Of a DNA stretch of 64,000 nt, positions 24,135-32,634 are shown one piece after another. The stretch covers positions 124,001-188,000 of the forward strand of contig JAEZDY010000009.1 of NCBI GenBank assembly GCA_023417935.1. The letters run 5' to 3'. Source of the DNA: Bacteroidota bacterium. Lineage in GTDB: Bacteria; Bacteroidota; Bacteroidia; Bacteroidales; Lentimicrobiaceae. Under the pieces are notes generated by a model. That model made no database searches. It saw only the letters and a list, made by a program, of their open reading frames with translations, and was not told where the DNA came from. Both the position numbers and the translations under genes were made by a program. Numbering within the stretch: position 1 is the first letter of the stretch; each line of letters starts with the position of its first letter.

Positions 24135-26594
24135 TTAATTGCCCCTGACTTTAAGATTGATGTTCTTAACACTTGATTTATCTTTTTCAAGTAAAGCGAT
24201 GTTAATGACCTCAATCATTTGTTCCACATAGTGGAAGGTTAGCCCTTTAATATAAACAGGGTTAATTTCTTCAATATCTTTTTTATTGTCTTTTGGGAGA
24301 ATGATCTCTTTAATGCCTGAGCGGCGGGCGGCAAGGATTTTTTCCTTTATACCTCCAACGGCAAGCACCTTTCCCCTAAGGGTGATCTCCCCTGTCATTG
24401 CAAGTCGTGCTTTAACTTTTCTGTTTGTGTAAGCTGAAGCAAGTGCAGTGAACATGGTGATACCGGCAGAAGGACCATCTTTAGGAGTTGCTCCCTCAGG
24501 TATATGGATGTGTACATTAAACTTTTCAAAAAGTTCAGGTTCAATACCCAGTTTATCACTCTTAGATTTTAGATATTCATGTGCCAGTGTTGCTGATTCC
24601 TTCATGACGTCACCAAGGTTGCCGGTAATTCCGAAGCCCCCGGTACCACGACTCAGACTGGTTTCAACGAACAGGATTTCACCACCCACGGGAGTCCATG
24701 CAAGTCCGGTTACTACACCCGGGGCATGAATATCATCATCACTCTCATGTTTGTACTTAGATATGCCAAGTATTTTATTAACGTCAGCTTCCTTAAGTTT
24801 GATGTTATATTTCTCACCGGTAACAATGAAACGAGCCTGGTGCCTGATAATTTTTGCAATGTTTTTTTCAAGCGACCGAACACCCGATTCACGCGTGTAC
24901 TGATCAATGATTGTTTCAATAACCTTACGGGAGAATTCCAGCTCATCAGGTTTAACACCATGCTCGGCGAGTTGCTTTGGGATAAGGTGCCGGCGGGCAA
25001 TTTCTATTTTCTCTTCCAGCAAATAGCCATTTATTTCGATGATCTCCATCCTGTCGCGCAATGCAGGATGCACAGTTGACAGATTATTGGCAGTTGCAAT
25101 GAACATGACCTTCGACAGATCATATTCCAACTCAACGAAATTATCATAAAAGGTGCTGTTCTGTTCAGGATCAAGCACTTCGAGCAATGCTGCTGAAGGG
25201 TCACCATTGATATTTGCCCCGATAACCTTGTCAATTTCATCAAGCACAAATACCGGATTTGAAGCTTTAGCCTTACGGATGCTCTGTAATACCCTGCCGG
25301 GCATAGCCCCGATATATGTTTTGCGATGACCTCTGATTTCAGCTTCATCCCTCAAACCACCCAGTGACATGCGGATATATTGCCTGTTCACGGCCTTGGC
25401 TATTGATCTTCCCAAAGATGTTTTACCAACACCCGGAGGGCCAAACAGGCACAATATAGGCGACTTCATATCACCTTTCAATTTGAGTACTGCTAAATAC
25501 TCAATAATTCTCTGTTTAACTGTTTCAAGACCGAAGTGATCTTTATCAAGCACTCTCTGAGCTCTTTTAAGGTCAAAGTTATCAATAGTGTACTCATGCC
25601 ATGGCAGATCAATCAATACATCAAGATAATTCAGTTGCATTGAATATTCCATAGCGGCCGGATTCATCCTCTGCAACTTTGACAATTCCTTGTCAAAAGT
25701 GTCAGCCACATTGGCAGGCCACTTCTTTTTTGCGGCTCTCAGTTTTAACTCGGCGATATCCTGCGTGTGCGGATTATCACCAAGCTCTTCCTGTATGGTT
25801 TTAAGCTGTTGGTTAAGCAGATAATCGCGTTGTTGCTTATCAAGGTCAATCTTTACCTTGTTCTGTATCTGATTCTTAAGCTCAATGATCTGCAATTCCT
25901 TGGTTAGTAAACCCAGTACAGTATTAGCCCTGTCAATTAAATCATCAATGGTAAGAAGCATCTGCTTCTCATCAAGGGAGATATTAAGGTTTGAAGAGAT
26001 AAAATTTACCAGGAACACAGGGCTTTCTATATTCCTGATCGCAAATACACTGTCGGATGGGAGATTAGGCGAAAGATTGATGATCTGGATAGCAAGGTCC
26101 TTGATTGAAGACATCAGTGCATTAAACTTTTTATCCTTCACCACCCGTTTAGCAGTTTCGAAAGGGGTTACTTTTGCAATGAAATAAGGTTCATCCTGAA
26201 CCATTTGCTTCATTCTGAACCTCTTCTTTCCTTGTATTATCGCTGTAGTGCTACCATCAGGCATTTGCAGAATCTTAATGATATATGCGATAGTGCCTAT
26301 TTCATTAAGATCCTTAAAAGCAGGATCCTCAGTTTCAAAATCTTTTTGTGCAACTGCCCCAATTATTCTGTCGCCCTTGTAATAATCCTTAATAAGCTTG
26401 ATAGATTTATCCCTGCCAACAGTAATTGGTATAACAACGCCGGGAAAAAGAACTGTATTTCGAAGTGGAAGAATTGGCAGTGTTTCAGGTACTTCCTCAG
26501 CATTCATCTGTTCCTCATCTTCAGTTGAGAGTAACGGAATAAACTCTGAGTCATTCTCAATCAGGTCAGTCAGACCGAATTTATCATTATTCAT
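24135..26594 (-). CDS. lon: ATP-dependent protease Lon
   Basis: An 819-residue homo-oligomeric AAA+ protease that degrades misfolded and regulatory proteins in the cytosol. The N-terminal LON substrate domain (about 38-240), a coiled coil (about 240-320) and the ATPase with Walker A GPPGVGKT (385-392) and Walker B VFVLDEIDK are followed by the Ser-Lys protease domain: Ser709 in KDGPSAG and Lys750 in GGIKEK. The length is normal. It is monocistronic; I see no clear -7 box in the 146-bp upstream gap, so stress-specific control is possible. Confidence 0.97.
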   Translation of the reverse strand: MNNDKFGLTDLIENDSEFIPLLSTEDEEQMNAEEVPETLPILPLRNTVLFPGVVIPITVGRDKSIKLIKDYYKGDRIIGAVAQKDFETEDPAFKDLNEIGTIAYIIKILQMPDGSTTAIIQGKKRFRMKQMVQDEPYFIAKVTPFETAKRVVKDKKFNALMSSIKDLAIQIINLSPNLPSDSVFAIRNIESPVFLVNFISSNLNISLDEKQMLLTIDDLIDRANTVLGLLTKELQIIELKNQIQNKVKIDLDKQQRDYLLNQQLKTIQEELGDNPHTQDIAELKLRAAKKKWPANVADTFDKELSKLQRMNPAAMEYSMQLNYLDVLIDLPWHEYTIDNFDLKRAQRVLDKDHFGLETVKQRIIEYLAVLKLKGDMKSPILCLFGPPGVGKTSLGRSIAKAVNRQYIRMSLGGLRDEAEIRGHRKTYIGAMPGRVLQSIRKAKASNPVFVLDEIDKVIGANINGDPSAALLEVLDPEQNSTFYDNFVELEYDLSKVMFIATANNLSTVHPALRDRMEIIEINGYLLEEKIEIARRHLIPKQLAEHGVKPDELEFSRKVIETIIDQYTRESGVRSLEKNIAKIIRHQARFIVTGEKYNIKLKEADVNKILGISKYKHESDDDIHAPGVVTGLAWTPVGGEILFVETSLSRGTGGFGITGNLGDVMKESATLAHEYLKSKSDKLGIEPELFEKFNVHIHIPEGATPKDGPSAGITMFTALASAYTNRKVKARLAMTGEITLRGKVLAVGGIKEKILAARRSGIKEIILPKDNKKDIEEINPVYIKGLTFHYVEQMIEVINIALLEKDKSSVKNINLKVRGN

Positions 26595-26652
26595 ATAAAA
26601 TTTCTTAGTAGTCTCTTTTTAATAAAACTTGTCACAAAACCCTCAAACAATT

Positions 26653-26682
26653 AAAAAATGGCTTATTCAAAATCTGTGCCAT
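26653..26682 (-). terminator. Possible terminator of the GlmU-like gene
   Basis: On the minus strand a 5-bp stem ATGGC/GCCAT with a 15-nt loop (26658-26662 with 26678-26682) is followed by a run of six T. The stem is short and the loop long, so this is tentative. A second small hairpin (GCTT-ATGC, AAAA loop) lies between it and the GlmU-like stop. Confidence 0.4.
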
Positions 26683-26740
26683 CATTGCGCTTCATGCTTT
26701 TGCATAAGCTAACCGATTAACAAGTCTTATAAAAAAAGGT

Positions 26741-27916
26741 TTACATCCTTCTGTAGTTATGCGTGAGATTATAAACGTTCTCCATTAACCTGATTTCAAT
26801 GTCATCAAACTCAAGGTTGCGGCGTTTATACATTCCTTTTGCAATTTCAATAGCCTTGGTAGGGTTAAAAGTCTGGAAACCGGCAACACCTCCCCATTTA
26901 AAAGAAGAAATAAAATTACGTTGAAATCCTGCGCCAAAGATATTTGCACTAACGCCTACAACAGTGCCGGTGTTAAACATGGTGTTAATACCGCATTTGG
27001 TATGGTCGCCCATGATCAGTCCGCAAAATTGCTGGTTTGTTTCAACAAAAGTCTCATCAGCATAATTCCAAAGCTTCACATTGTCGTAAGTATTTTTTAA
27101 GTTTGAAGTATTGGTATCAGCACCCAGATTACACCATTCGGCAATTACAGAGTGCCCCATGAAACCGTCATGTGCCTTATTAGAATATCCGAAAATAACG
27201 GAGTTATTAATTTCACCTCCAACCTTAGAGTGAGGCCCCACAGTAGTGCCGCCATATAATTTTGCCCCCATCTTCACCGTTGAGTTTTCACAAATTGCAA
27301 TAGGTCCTCTCAGATTTGAACCTTCCATGATGATAGCATTCTTGCCAATATAAATAGGACCATCAGTTGCATTCAATGTTGTAGCAAAAAGCTGGGCGCC
27401 TTCTTCAATAAATATATTTTGGGGAGCAAACGCGATACAATGGGCCGGTATTGGAGCAGATTTTCTATTGGCAGTAATTTTTTTGAAGTCATCCTCAATG
27501 GCCAGTGCGTTTTTGGCATATATGTCCCAGGTGTTATTAATTTCCAGGCAATTGACATTCGTTTCAATTTCCTGTACTGCATTAGACTGAACCTTAAAAT
27601 CTTCCTCATTCATTGACATGGCAAGGATCGTATCACCCTTAATAAGTGCAAACCCCGGTTCAAGTTGGTTAATTTCAGCTACCAGCTCGTCATTAGGGCA
27701 AATTGCGCCATTAATAATGATGTTTGATTTTTCCTTGATAAGTGGAAACTTTTCAGCCAGGTAACTCTCGGTTAACGTAGATGTTTTTGTTTTAAGATGC
27801 AATTCCCATTTTTCACGGATGGTTAAAATGCCGAAACGTATGTCGGCAACAGGTCTCATAAAGGTCAAAGGCAGTAAATTCTTCCTCCGGGATTCATCAA
27901 AGAGAACGTAATTCAT
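26741..27916 (-). CDS. GlmU-like putative sugar nucleotidyltransferase/acetyltransferase
   Basis: This 391-residue protein matches the alternative GlmU family of Bacteroidota. A modified nucleotidyltransferase-like N-terminus (MNYVLFDESRRKNLLPLTFM, then MRPVADIRFGILTIREKWE) is joined to a C-terminal left-handed beta-helix with hexapeptide repeats (from about 185: IYIGKNAIIMEGSNLRGPIA and following). The family is proposed to make UDP-GlcNAc for the envelope in place of, or beside, classical GlmU. The classical nucleotide loop of GlmU is not present. Cytosolic; it has its own -7 box. Confidence 0.85.
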   Translation of the reverse strand: MNYVLFDESRRKNLLPLTFMRPVADIRFGILTIREKWELHLKTKTSTLTESYLAEKFPLIKEKSNIIINGAICPNDELVAEINQLEPGFALIKGDTILAMSMNEEDFKVQSNAVQEIETNVNCLEINNTWDIYAKNALAIEDDFKKITANRKSAPIPAHCIAFAPQNIFIEEGAQLFATTLNATDGPIYIGKNAIIMEGSNLRGPIAICENSTVKMGAKLYGGTTVGPHSKVGGEINNSVIFGYSNKAHDGFMGHSVIAEWCNLGADTNTSNLKNTYDNVKLWNYADETFVETNQQFCGLIMGDHTKCGINTMFNTGTVVGVSANIFGAGFQRNFISSFKWGGVAGFQTFNPTKAIEIAKGMYKRRNLEFDDIEIRLMENVYNLTHNYRRM

Positions 27917-27946
27917 ATAGATCGGTTATATAAGTATGTACAAGTA

Positions 27947-27954
27947 CAAAAATA
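27947..27954 (-). promoter_or_regulatory. -7 promoter box of the GlmU-like gene
   Basis: On the minus strand TATTTTTG lies 30 bp before the ATG at 27916. It abuts the T-run of the rpmE2 terminator, so termination and new initiation are nearly coincident. Confidence 0.5.
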
Positions 27955-27956
27955 AC

Positions 27957-27986
27957 AAAAAAAGCCCTTAACAATGAAGGGCTTTT
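27957..27986 (-). terminator. Rho-independent terminator of rpmE2
   Basis: A perfect 10-bp stem (27960-27969 with 27977-27986) is followed on the minus strand by a run of seven T (plus-strand A run 27957-27963). Confidence 0.88.
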
Positions 27987-28019
27987 GGAATATTATTAAC
28001 AATAAACTGCTTAAAACTT

Positions 28020-28286
28020 TTACTTACTGCGGTTTTCAAAGTGTTTCTGATACTTGGTTTTGAACTTATCAACGCGGCCTGCAGTATCAATAAGTTTGAT
28101 TTTTCCGGTATAGAAAGGATGCGAAGTATTTGAGATTTCAAGTTTCACTAATGGGTACTCGATACCGTCCTCCATTGTGATTGTATCTCTTGTAGAAACA
28201 GTTGATTTTGTGATAAATGTTTCTTCATTTGACATATCTTTAAAGACCACCATGCGGTACTCTTTAGGATGAATTTCTTTTTTCAT
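28020..28286 (-). CDS. rpmE2: 50S ribosomal protein L31 type B
   Basis: An 88-residue ribosomal protein beginning MKKEIHPKEYRMVVFKD. It has the extended length and central TSHPFYTGK motif of type B L31, and it contains no cysteine, so it is the zinc-independent form. It sits at the central protuberance and bridges the subunits. It is monocistronic, with a full promoter at 28384-28414 and a terminator at 27957. Confidence 0.95.
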   Translation of the reverse strand: MKKEIHPKEYRMVVFKDMSNEETFITKSTVSTRDTITMEDGIEYPLVKLEISNTSHPFYTGKIKLIDTAGRVDKFKTKYQKHFENRSK

Positions 28287-28383
28287 TGATCAGTTTATTT
28301 GAATGAATGCCCTTTTTACCTATTGTTGACGGGGTTAGCACAGTAACTGATTAATGGCTTATACCCGACAATTTTTGGGAATG

Positions 28384-28414
28384 CAAAATTATACTTTTTA
28401 CTCAAAAAAACAAA
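28384..28414 (-). promoter_or_regulatory. rpmE2 promoter (full -33/-7 match)
   Basis: On the minus strand TTTG (28411-28414), 19 bp, then TAATTTTG (28384-28391): both elements and spacing match the Bacteroidota housekeeping promoter. It predicts a leader of about 90 nt before the rpmE2 ATG, long enough for an RNA control element; a CCC/GGG stem is possible near its 5' end, but no known motif is recognised. Confidence 0.75.
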
Positions 28415-28450
28415 ATTAAAAAGCAATTATTTTCTATCCTCAATTTCACT

Positions 28451-28520
28451 GATTTTAATTACCGGTGCTTTGAAGGATTTCCGTTGATTTTAATTGCCGG
28501 TGCTTTGAAGGAAATTCGTT
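28451..28520 (-). repeat. 35-bp direct duplication across the stop codon of the LuxC-like gene
   Basis: Two copies lie at 28451-28485 and 28486-28520. The right copy contains the last codons and the TAA stop (28490-28492) of the minus-strand gene. The left copy is the non-coding duplicate and differs at about four positions. Confidence 0.93.
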
Positions 28521-29557
28521 ATTTTTTCATGATTATGTGTATACGTTGAGAGTGATAGTTGATCACTTTGAAAGTTAAGCTCGTTAACCGGATTTACCGG
28601 CTTATAGAGTGCTGACAATTCATTTTTCATGATATCACCGGCTTGTGAATACCTTTGAATACAGAGCACACCGGTATAGCCTGCCTGAGAGGCAGATTCG
28701 GTAATAAGTAATGAACCTCTTTCCTTGTATGGTATATGGTTGATGATCATTGCTGATTTCCGGTATTCAAAGTTGTTATAGTAGCGGTTGTGGTATAATT
28801 GATCAGCATAAACCTCAAGCGCGGGGGTCAACAGATCGATATCATATTCATCAGGTACAAACAACACCTTCACATTCTGAGCTGACCTTCCGAAATACAT
28901 ACATACCATCTCTGCTGTTTTATGAAGCAGAGATTCATCTTCATTGCCATGTAAAATGATGGAATTACCTTTTTGATACAATTGCAGGGTTTTATATTTG
29001 CTGAAGTAATCTTTGGTTGTAGTCCCCAGCTCTGACATGGATATCAAACCACTAAAGTTTGACAGTTTTACATTGTTAACTTTAACATTACCTGACAAAC
29101 CAGGGAAGCTTTCAAGAAAAAGTAGAAATTTTTTAACCATGTATTCGTGCTCCCGTGATAGCATTACTTCACAGGTACAACGATGTTTTATCAGGTAAAA
29201 GAGTTCAGCCAGACCTTCCAGAGGTGCTGCACTCCTGAAAAGGAAACCTATTGTTCTGTCTCCCGGCATTGATTTGTCACTACCACCCGGACTGTCTCCC
29301 GGCATTGATATGTCACCGCCACCCGGCAAAGCGTGTTCTGCATCAGCAATTTTCAGAAGATCATTTGCAAGCGATTCCAGTGCATAAACAACATGTTCAG
29401 CAATAAACCATGGATTGTGCTGGCATGATTCCAGAATAAGTTCATGTATAATTGCGTCACCTGAAGCAGGGCCGGTTGTAGTCTTATAACCGGAGATACT
29501 TTCTTTCAATGCATATGCTAAACCAGTGATCTGCGCGTTAGTATCCGGAATATTCAT
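28490..29557 (-). CDS. LuxC-like acyl-CoA reductase-family protein lacking the catalytic Cys
   Basis: This 355-residue protein resembles the LuxC-type acyl-CoA reductases that sit near serC in many Bacteroidota. Shared landmarks are NPWFIAEHVVYALESLA near the N-terminus, RTIGFLFRSAAPLEGLAELF, YFGRSAQNVKVLFVPDEYD and HNRYYNNFEYRKSA. In active enzymes the nucleophile is the Cys of a G-x-x-C-R-N motif; here it reads GRSAQN, so an Ala occupies that site and reductase chemistry is doubtful. Residues about 101-124 are two 12-residue repeats (29256-29327). The ATG at 29557 was chosen over 29614 because the -7 box at 29573-29580 lies between them. The family call is by recognition of a few segments, so confidence is moderate. 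Confidence 0.62.
   Translation of the reverse strand: MNIPDTNAQITGLAYALKESISGYKTTTGPASGDAIIHELILESCQHNPWFIAEHVVYALESLANDLLKIADAEHALPGGGDISMPGDSPGGSDKSMPGDRTIGFLFRSAAPLEGLAELFYLIKHRCTCEVMLSREHEYMVKKFLLFLESFPGLSGNVKVNNVKLSNFSGLISMSELGTTTKDYFSKYKTLQLYQKGNSIILHGNEDESLLHKTAEMVCMYFGRSAQNVKVLFVPDEYDIDLLTPALEVYADQLYHNRYYNNFEYRKSAMIINHIPYKERGSLLITESASQAGYTGVLCIQRYSQAGDIMKNELSALYKPVNPVNELNFQSDQLSLSTYTHNHEKITNFLQSTGN
29256..29327 (-). repeat. In-frame 36-bp duplication inside the LuxC-like gene
   Basis: Copies at 29256-29291 and 29292-29327 differ at four or fewer positions. They encode two 12-residue units containing SMPGD. The insertion keeps the frame and lies in a loop region before the first conserved core strand. 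Confidence 0.92.
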
Positions 29558-29572
29558 AAAGTCAGTTTGCTG

Positions 29573-29589
29573 CAAAAATACTACATTTG
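29573..29589. promoter_or_regulatory. Back-to-back divergent -7 boxes
   Basis: TATTTTTG on the minus strand (29573-29580) and TACATTTG on the plus strand (29582-29589) are separated by one base. They would drive the LuxC-like gene and the secreted-protein gene at 29619, and RNA polymerase could not occupy both at once. -33 elements are not clear for either. Confidence 0.55.
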
Positions 29590-29618
29590 TAAGTGAATAG
29601 ACGATAACAAACAATACC

Positions 29619-30521
29619 TTGAAAAAACCAATTCTTATATTACTCCTTTTAATTCAATTTGTGGCTTACAGTCAGGTTAACAACACTGATTTGAAGAAAC
29701 TGCTCGACAGTACCCGCAAAGAACGGAATGATTCATTAAGAATATTACTGAATCAGCAGTTTGGTGAGTCATTAAAGGAGATGCTCCTATTACCGGCCTT
29801 TACCTTTGATTCTCTCAGAAACCTGAGAATAGGCCAGACTGCATCATCAGATCAGAAGCTGATTGCCTACAACTGGAATATCCAGCAGAATGACGGGCAC
29901 AACCTGTACAATTGTATCTTCTATTTACCACTTGCCCGAAAAATCATTGAAATGCCTGTTAAACCTTCAGAACCAAAGATAGATCCTGACTCGGTTTATT
30001 CGGGAGGTGATTGGCCTCCTGCCCTGTATTACAAAATAATTGCGCCCAAAGAAAAGAATGACAAGTATTACCTTATGCTCGGATGGGACAGGTTCAGTCA
30101 GCAAACATCACGTAAGACCATTGAAGCAATAACCATTGCGAATGATAGTACGGTGATTTTTGGAAAAGAAGTATTTAAAACCAAAGAAGGCAGAACCAAA
30201 AGAGTGGTTATTGAATATGCTTCAACAGCTAATTTAACACTTCAGTATAGTAAGCAAAAGCTCACGCTTACGGGTGTAAGAAAATCACAAAGCCGGATAA
30301 ATGACAGCATAATTGTTGTTGACCGGCTGGCTCCACTGAATGAAGGACTTGAAGGCATCAGATGGGCTTATGTGCCTGTTGGAACAACATATGATGGCTA
30401 TGTCTACTACAAAAGGTACTGGACCTTTGTTGAGGGTATCAATGCACGAAACCCGGCAATAAAAGGCGAAGATAAAAAACGACCTAAGAGACCCGAGCTT
30501 GATTTACTTCCAAAAGAGTAA
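29619..30521 (+). CDS. Secreted protein of unknown function
   Basis: A 300-residue protein starting with a TTG codon; no in-frame ATG fits between the promoter box at 29582 and the signal peptide (MKKPILILLLLIQFVAYSQ). The mature part has a helical N-terminus (KKLLDSTRKERNDSL, about 25-60), then beta-rich sequence with repeated Y-x-Y patterns and PPALYYKIIAPKEKNDKYYL. The C-terminus is basic and proline-rich (KKRPKRPELDLLPKE). It is probably periplasmic or outer-membrane associated. I do not recognise a family. It is followed 196 bp later by serC, which has its own promoter. Confidence 0.7.
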   Translation: MKKPILILLLLIQFVAYSQVNNTDLKKLLDSTRKERNDSLRILLNQQFGESLKEMLLLPAFTFDSLRNLRIGQTASSDQKLIAYNWNIQQNDGHNLYNCIFYLPLARKIIEMPVKPSEPKIDPDSVYSGGDWPPALYYKIIAPKEKNDKYYLMLGWDRFSQQTSRKTIEAITIANDSTVIFGKEVFKTKEGRTKRVVIEYASTANLTLQYSKQKLTLTGVRKSQSRINDSIIVVDRLAPLNEGLEGIRWAYVPVGTTYDGYVYYKRYWTFVEGINARNPAIKGEDKKRPKRPELDLLPKE

Positions 30522-30626
30522 TCCGTTACAAGAAGATAAACTGTGTAGTAGGCAGGTAAGCAAATGGGTAATTTTACCCGGATAATTATAAAAAATCCTA
30601 TCACTTTTAAATCTTCCAAATCTTTA

Positions 30627-30634
30627 TACCTTTG
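30627..30634 (+). promoter_or_regulatory. -7 promoter box of serC
   Basis: TACCTTTG lies 83 bp before the serC ATG at 30718, with a weak TTTT near 30605 at about -33 spacing. Transcription would start near 30640, just past an upstream in-frame ATG (30637), which rules that ATG out as the start. Confidence 0.6.
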
Positions 30635-30717
30635 TTGTGATTTTCAGTTATGAAGTACCGGGGTTTACGTTAAGACCCATGACAATATATAACATTCAAT
30701 TTAAAAAATTAAAGAGT

Positions 30718-31788
30718 ATGAAAAAGCACAATTTCAATGCCGGCCCTTCCATTTTACCTAAAATTGCTATTGAAAATACAGCCAAAGCAATTTTGGATTT
30801 TAACGGTATTGGCATGTCAATTCTTGAAATTTCACACAGAAGTAAAGATTTTCAAGCTGTTATTGATGAAGCTGTTAGCCTCTTCAAAGAACTGATGGAG
30901 ATTCCTGAAGGTTATCAGGTACTATTCCTTGGTGGAGGAGCAAGTCTGCAGTTCTGCATGGTTCCTTTCAATTTGTTGAATAAAAAAGCAGCTTACCTTG
31001 AAACAGGGGTTTGGGCTAAAAAGGCCAATAAGGAAGCTAAACTCTTTGGTGAGGTTAACATTGTTGCTTCTTCAGCTGATAAGAATTTCAGTTATATTCC
31101 TAAGGATTACCAGATACCGGCTGATGCTGATTATTTCCATATCACTACGAATAACACCATTTATGGAACAGAGATAAGAAATGATATTGACAGTCCGGTT
31201 AATTTAATTGCCGACATGTCATCTGACATCCTGAGTCGTAAGGTTGATGTTTCAAAATATGCTCTGATCTACGGAGGGGCACAAAAGAATTTAGGACCTG
31301 CAGGAGCAACATTTGTTATTGTTCGTGAGGATATATTAGGTAAAGTAGAACGCCAGATTCCTACGATGCTGGATTATCGTACGCATATAAAAGAGGGTTC
31401 AATGTTTAACACCCCACCGGTACTTCCTATTTATACAATTCTTGAAACATTGAAATGGATCAAGAGTTTAGGTGGCATTTCTGTTATAGAGAAAATGAAC
31501 ATTGAGAAAGCTGATTTGCTCTACAATGCAATTGACAATAGCAAAATGTTTGAAGGACCTGCCGCTAAGGATTCAAGATCACTCATGAACATTTGCTTTG
31601 TGATGAAGGAAGCGTATAAAGATAAAGAAGATGCTTTTATGGAATTCGCCAAACAGCGCGGCATGGTTGGTATAAAAGGCCACCGTTCAGTAGGAGGATT
31701 CAGGGCATCAACATACAACGCACTGCCAATTGAAAGTGTACAAGCTCTTGTAGATTGCATGAATGATTTCGAAAAGGAAAATGCATAA
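30718..31788 (+). CDS. serC: Phosphoserine aminotransferase
   Basis: A 356-residue fold type I PLP aminotransferase for the second step of serine synthesis (phosphohydroxypyruvate to phosphoserine); it may also serve vitamin B6 synthesis. It opens with HNFNAGPSILP, has the ISHRSKDF and LGGGASLQF cofactor and substrate segments, the PLP Lys in YGGAQKNLGPAG, and ends with KGHRSVGGFRASTYNALP. The start at 30718 matches the family N-terminus and lies behind the promoter box. It is monocistronic, with a terminator at 31804. serA is 29 kb away in this window. Confidence 0.96.
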   Translation: MKKHNFNAGPSILPKIAIENTAKAILDFNGIGMSILEISHRSKDFQAVIDEAVSLFKELMEIPEGYQVLFLGGGASLQFCMVPFNLLNKKAAYLETGVWAKKANKEAKLFGEVNIVASSADKNFSYIPKDYQIPADADYFHITTNNTIYGTEIRNDIDSPVNLIADMSSDILSRKVDVSKYALIYGGAQKNLGPAGATFVIVREDILGKVERQIPTMLDYRTHIKEGSMFNTPPVLPIYTILETLKWIKSLGGISVIEKMNIEKADLLYNAIDNSKMFEGPAAKDSRSLMNICFVMKEAYKDKEDAFMEFAKQRGMVGIKGHRSVGGFRASTYNALPIESVQALVDCMNDFEKENA

Positions 31789-31803
31789 GCTGTGTTAATC
31801 AGG

Positions 31804-31832
31804 AAAAACCGGCTGCTCGGCCGGTTTTTTTT
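31804..31832 (+). terminator. Rho-independent terminator of serC
   Basis: A 10-bp stem (31804-31813 with 31820-31829), TGCTCG loop, then an uninterrupted T-run to 31832. The aat promoter begins 7 bp further on. Confidence 0.9.
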
Positions 31833-31839
31833 ATGCTCT

Positions 31840-31872
31840 TTTGAAAAACTAACTCAAAAGACATTACATTTG
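31840..31872 (+). promoter_or_regulatory. Promoter of aat
   Basis: TTTG (31840-31843), 21 bp, then TACATTTG (31865-31872): both elements and spacing match the Bacteroidota consensus. The transcript would start around 31879, giving a very short leader before the ATG at 31897. Confidence 0.75.
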
Positions 31873-31896
31873 ATTAGGCAAAGTGGTGTAAAAAGG

Positions 31897-32634
31897 ATGA
31901 AAGAGAGAGAAATAATTTACCTCGGGGGTAATCGGAAATTTCCTGATTTAAGAAATCGAAATGATTCAGGTGTGATTGCTTTTGGAGGTGATTTAGGCGT
32001 TGGCAGATTACTTGAGGCATACACTAAAGGAATTTTCCCCTGGTATAATACCGACTCACCCATACTATGGCATTCGCCACTTGAGAGGTGCATCTTCTTC
32101 ATAGATGATTTCAAGGTTTCCATGAGCCTGCATCAAAAGTTAAAAAAACACACATTTACATTTACCTTTGATCAGCACTTTAAAGAGATCATGCAATACT
32201 GTGCATTAATAAAAAGAAAAGGAGAAAACGGAACCTGGATTTTCCAGGAAACCATTGAAGCATACACTGCCCTTTATGAAGCCGGTTATGCTCATAGCCT
32301 GGAGGTATGGCAAAATGGACAACTGGCCGGTGGTTTATATGGCGTGTCACTTGGCAGGGCTTTCTTTGGTGAATCAATGTTTCATCTGGCATCAGATGCT
32401 TCAAAAGCCGGAATGCATTTTCTTTTCAGGTTTCTGAAGGCACTTGAATTTCATTTTGTGGATGCTCAGATGCATACTGAACACCTTATGTCACTTGGGG
32501 CCACAATGATAACCAGAAATGACTATCTGGATAAACTGGATGCTGCATTAGAATTTAATACAATAAGAGGAAACTGGGATGAGTACATTAGAGAACATGG
32601 AATTGCACCGCTATTATATGGGCGAAGCAATTAA
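31897..32634 (+). CDS. aat: Leucyl/phenylalanyl-tRNA--protein transferase
   Basis: This 245-residue cytosolic enzyme adds Leu or Phe from aminoacyl-tRNA to proteins with N-terminal Arg or Lys, marking them for ClpAP. Family signatures are AYTKGIFPWYNTDSPILWHS, SLEVWQNGQLAGGLYGVSLG, FFGESMFH, and the C-terminal FVDAQMHTEHLMSLGA. The ATG at 31897 follows AAAAGG and lies behind the promoter. A GTG frame reaching back to 31792 would run through the serC terminator and is rejected. The next gene overlaps its 3' end by 38 bp. Confidence 0.95.
   Translation: MKEREIIYLGGNRKFPDLRNRNDSGVIAFGGDLGVGRLLEAYTKGIFPWYNTDSPILWHSPLERCIFFIDDFKVSMSLHQKLKKHTFTFTFDQHFKEIMQYCALIKRKGENGTWIFQETIEAYTALYEAGYAHSLEVWQNGQLAGGLYGVSLGRAFFGESMFHLASDASKAGMHFLFRFLKALEFHFVDAQMHTEHLMSLGATMITRNDYLDKLDAALEFNTIRGNWDEYIREHGIAPLLYGRSN

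Noticed and set aside
31792..31896. Longer start for aat (GTG at 31792)
   Set aside because: It would run through the serC terminator and the aat promoter; ATG 31897 fits both.
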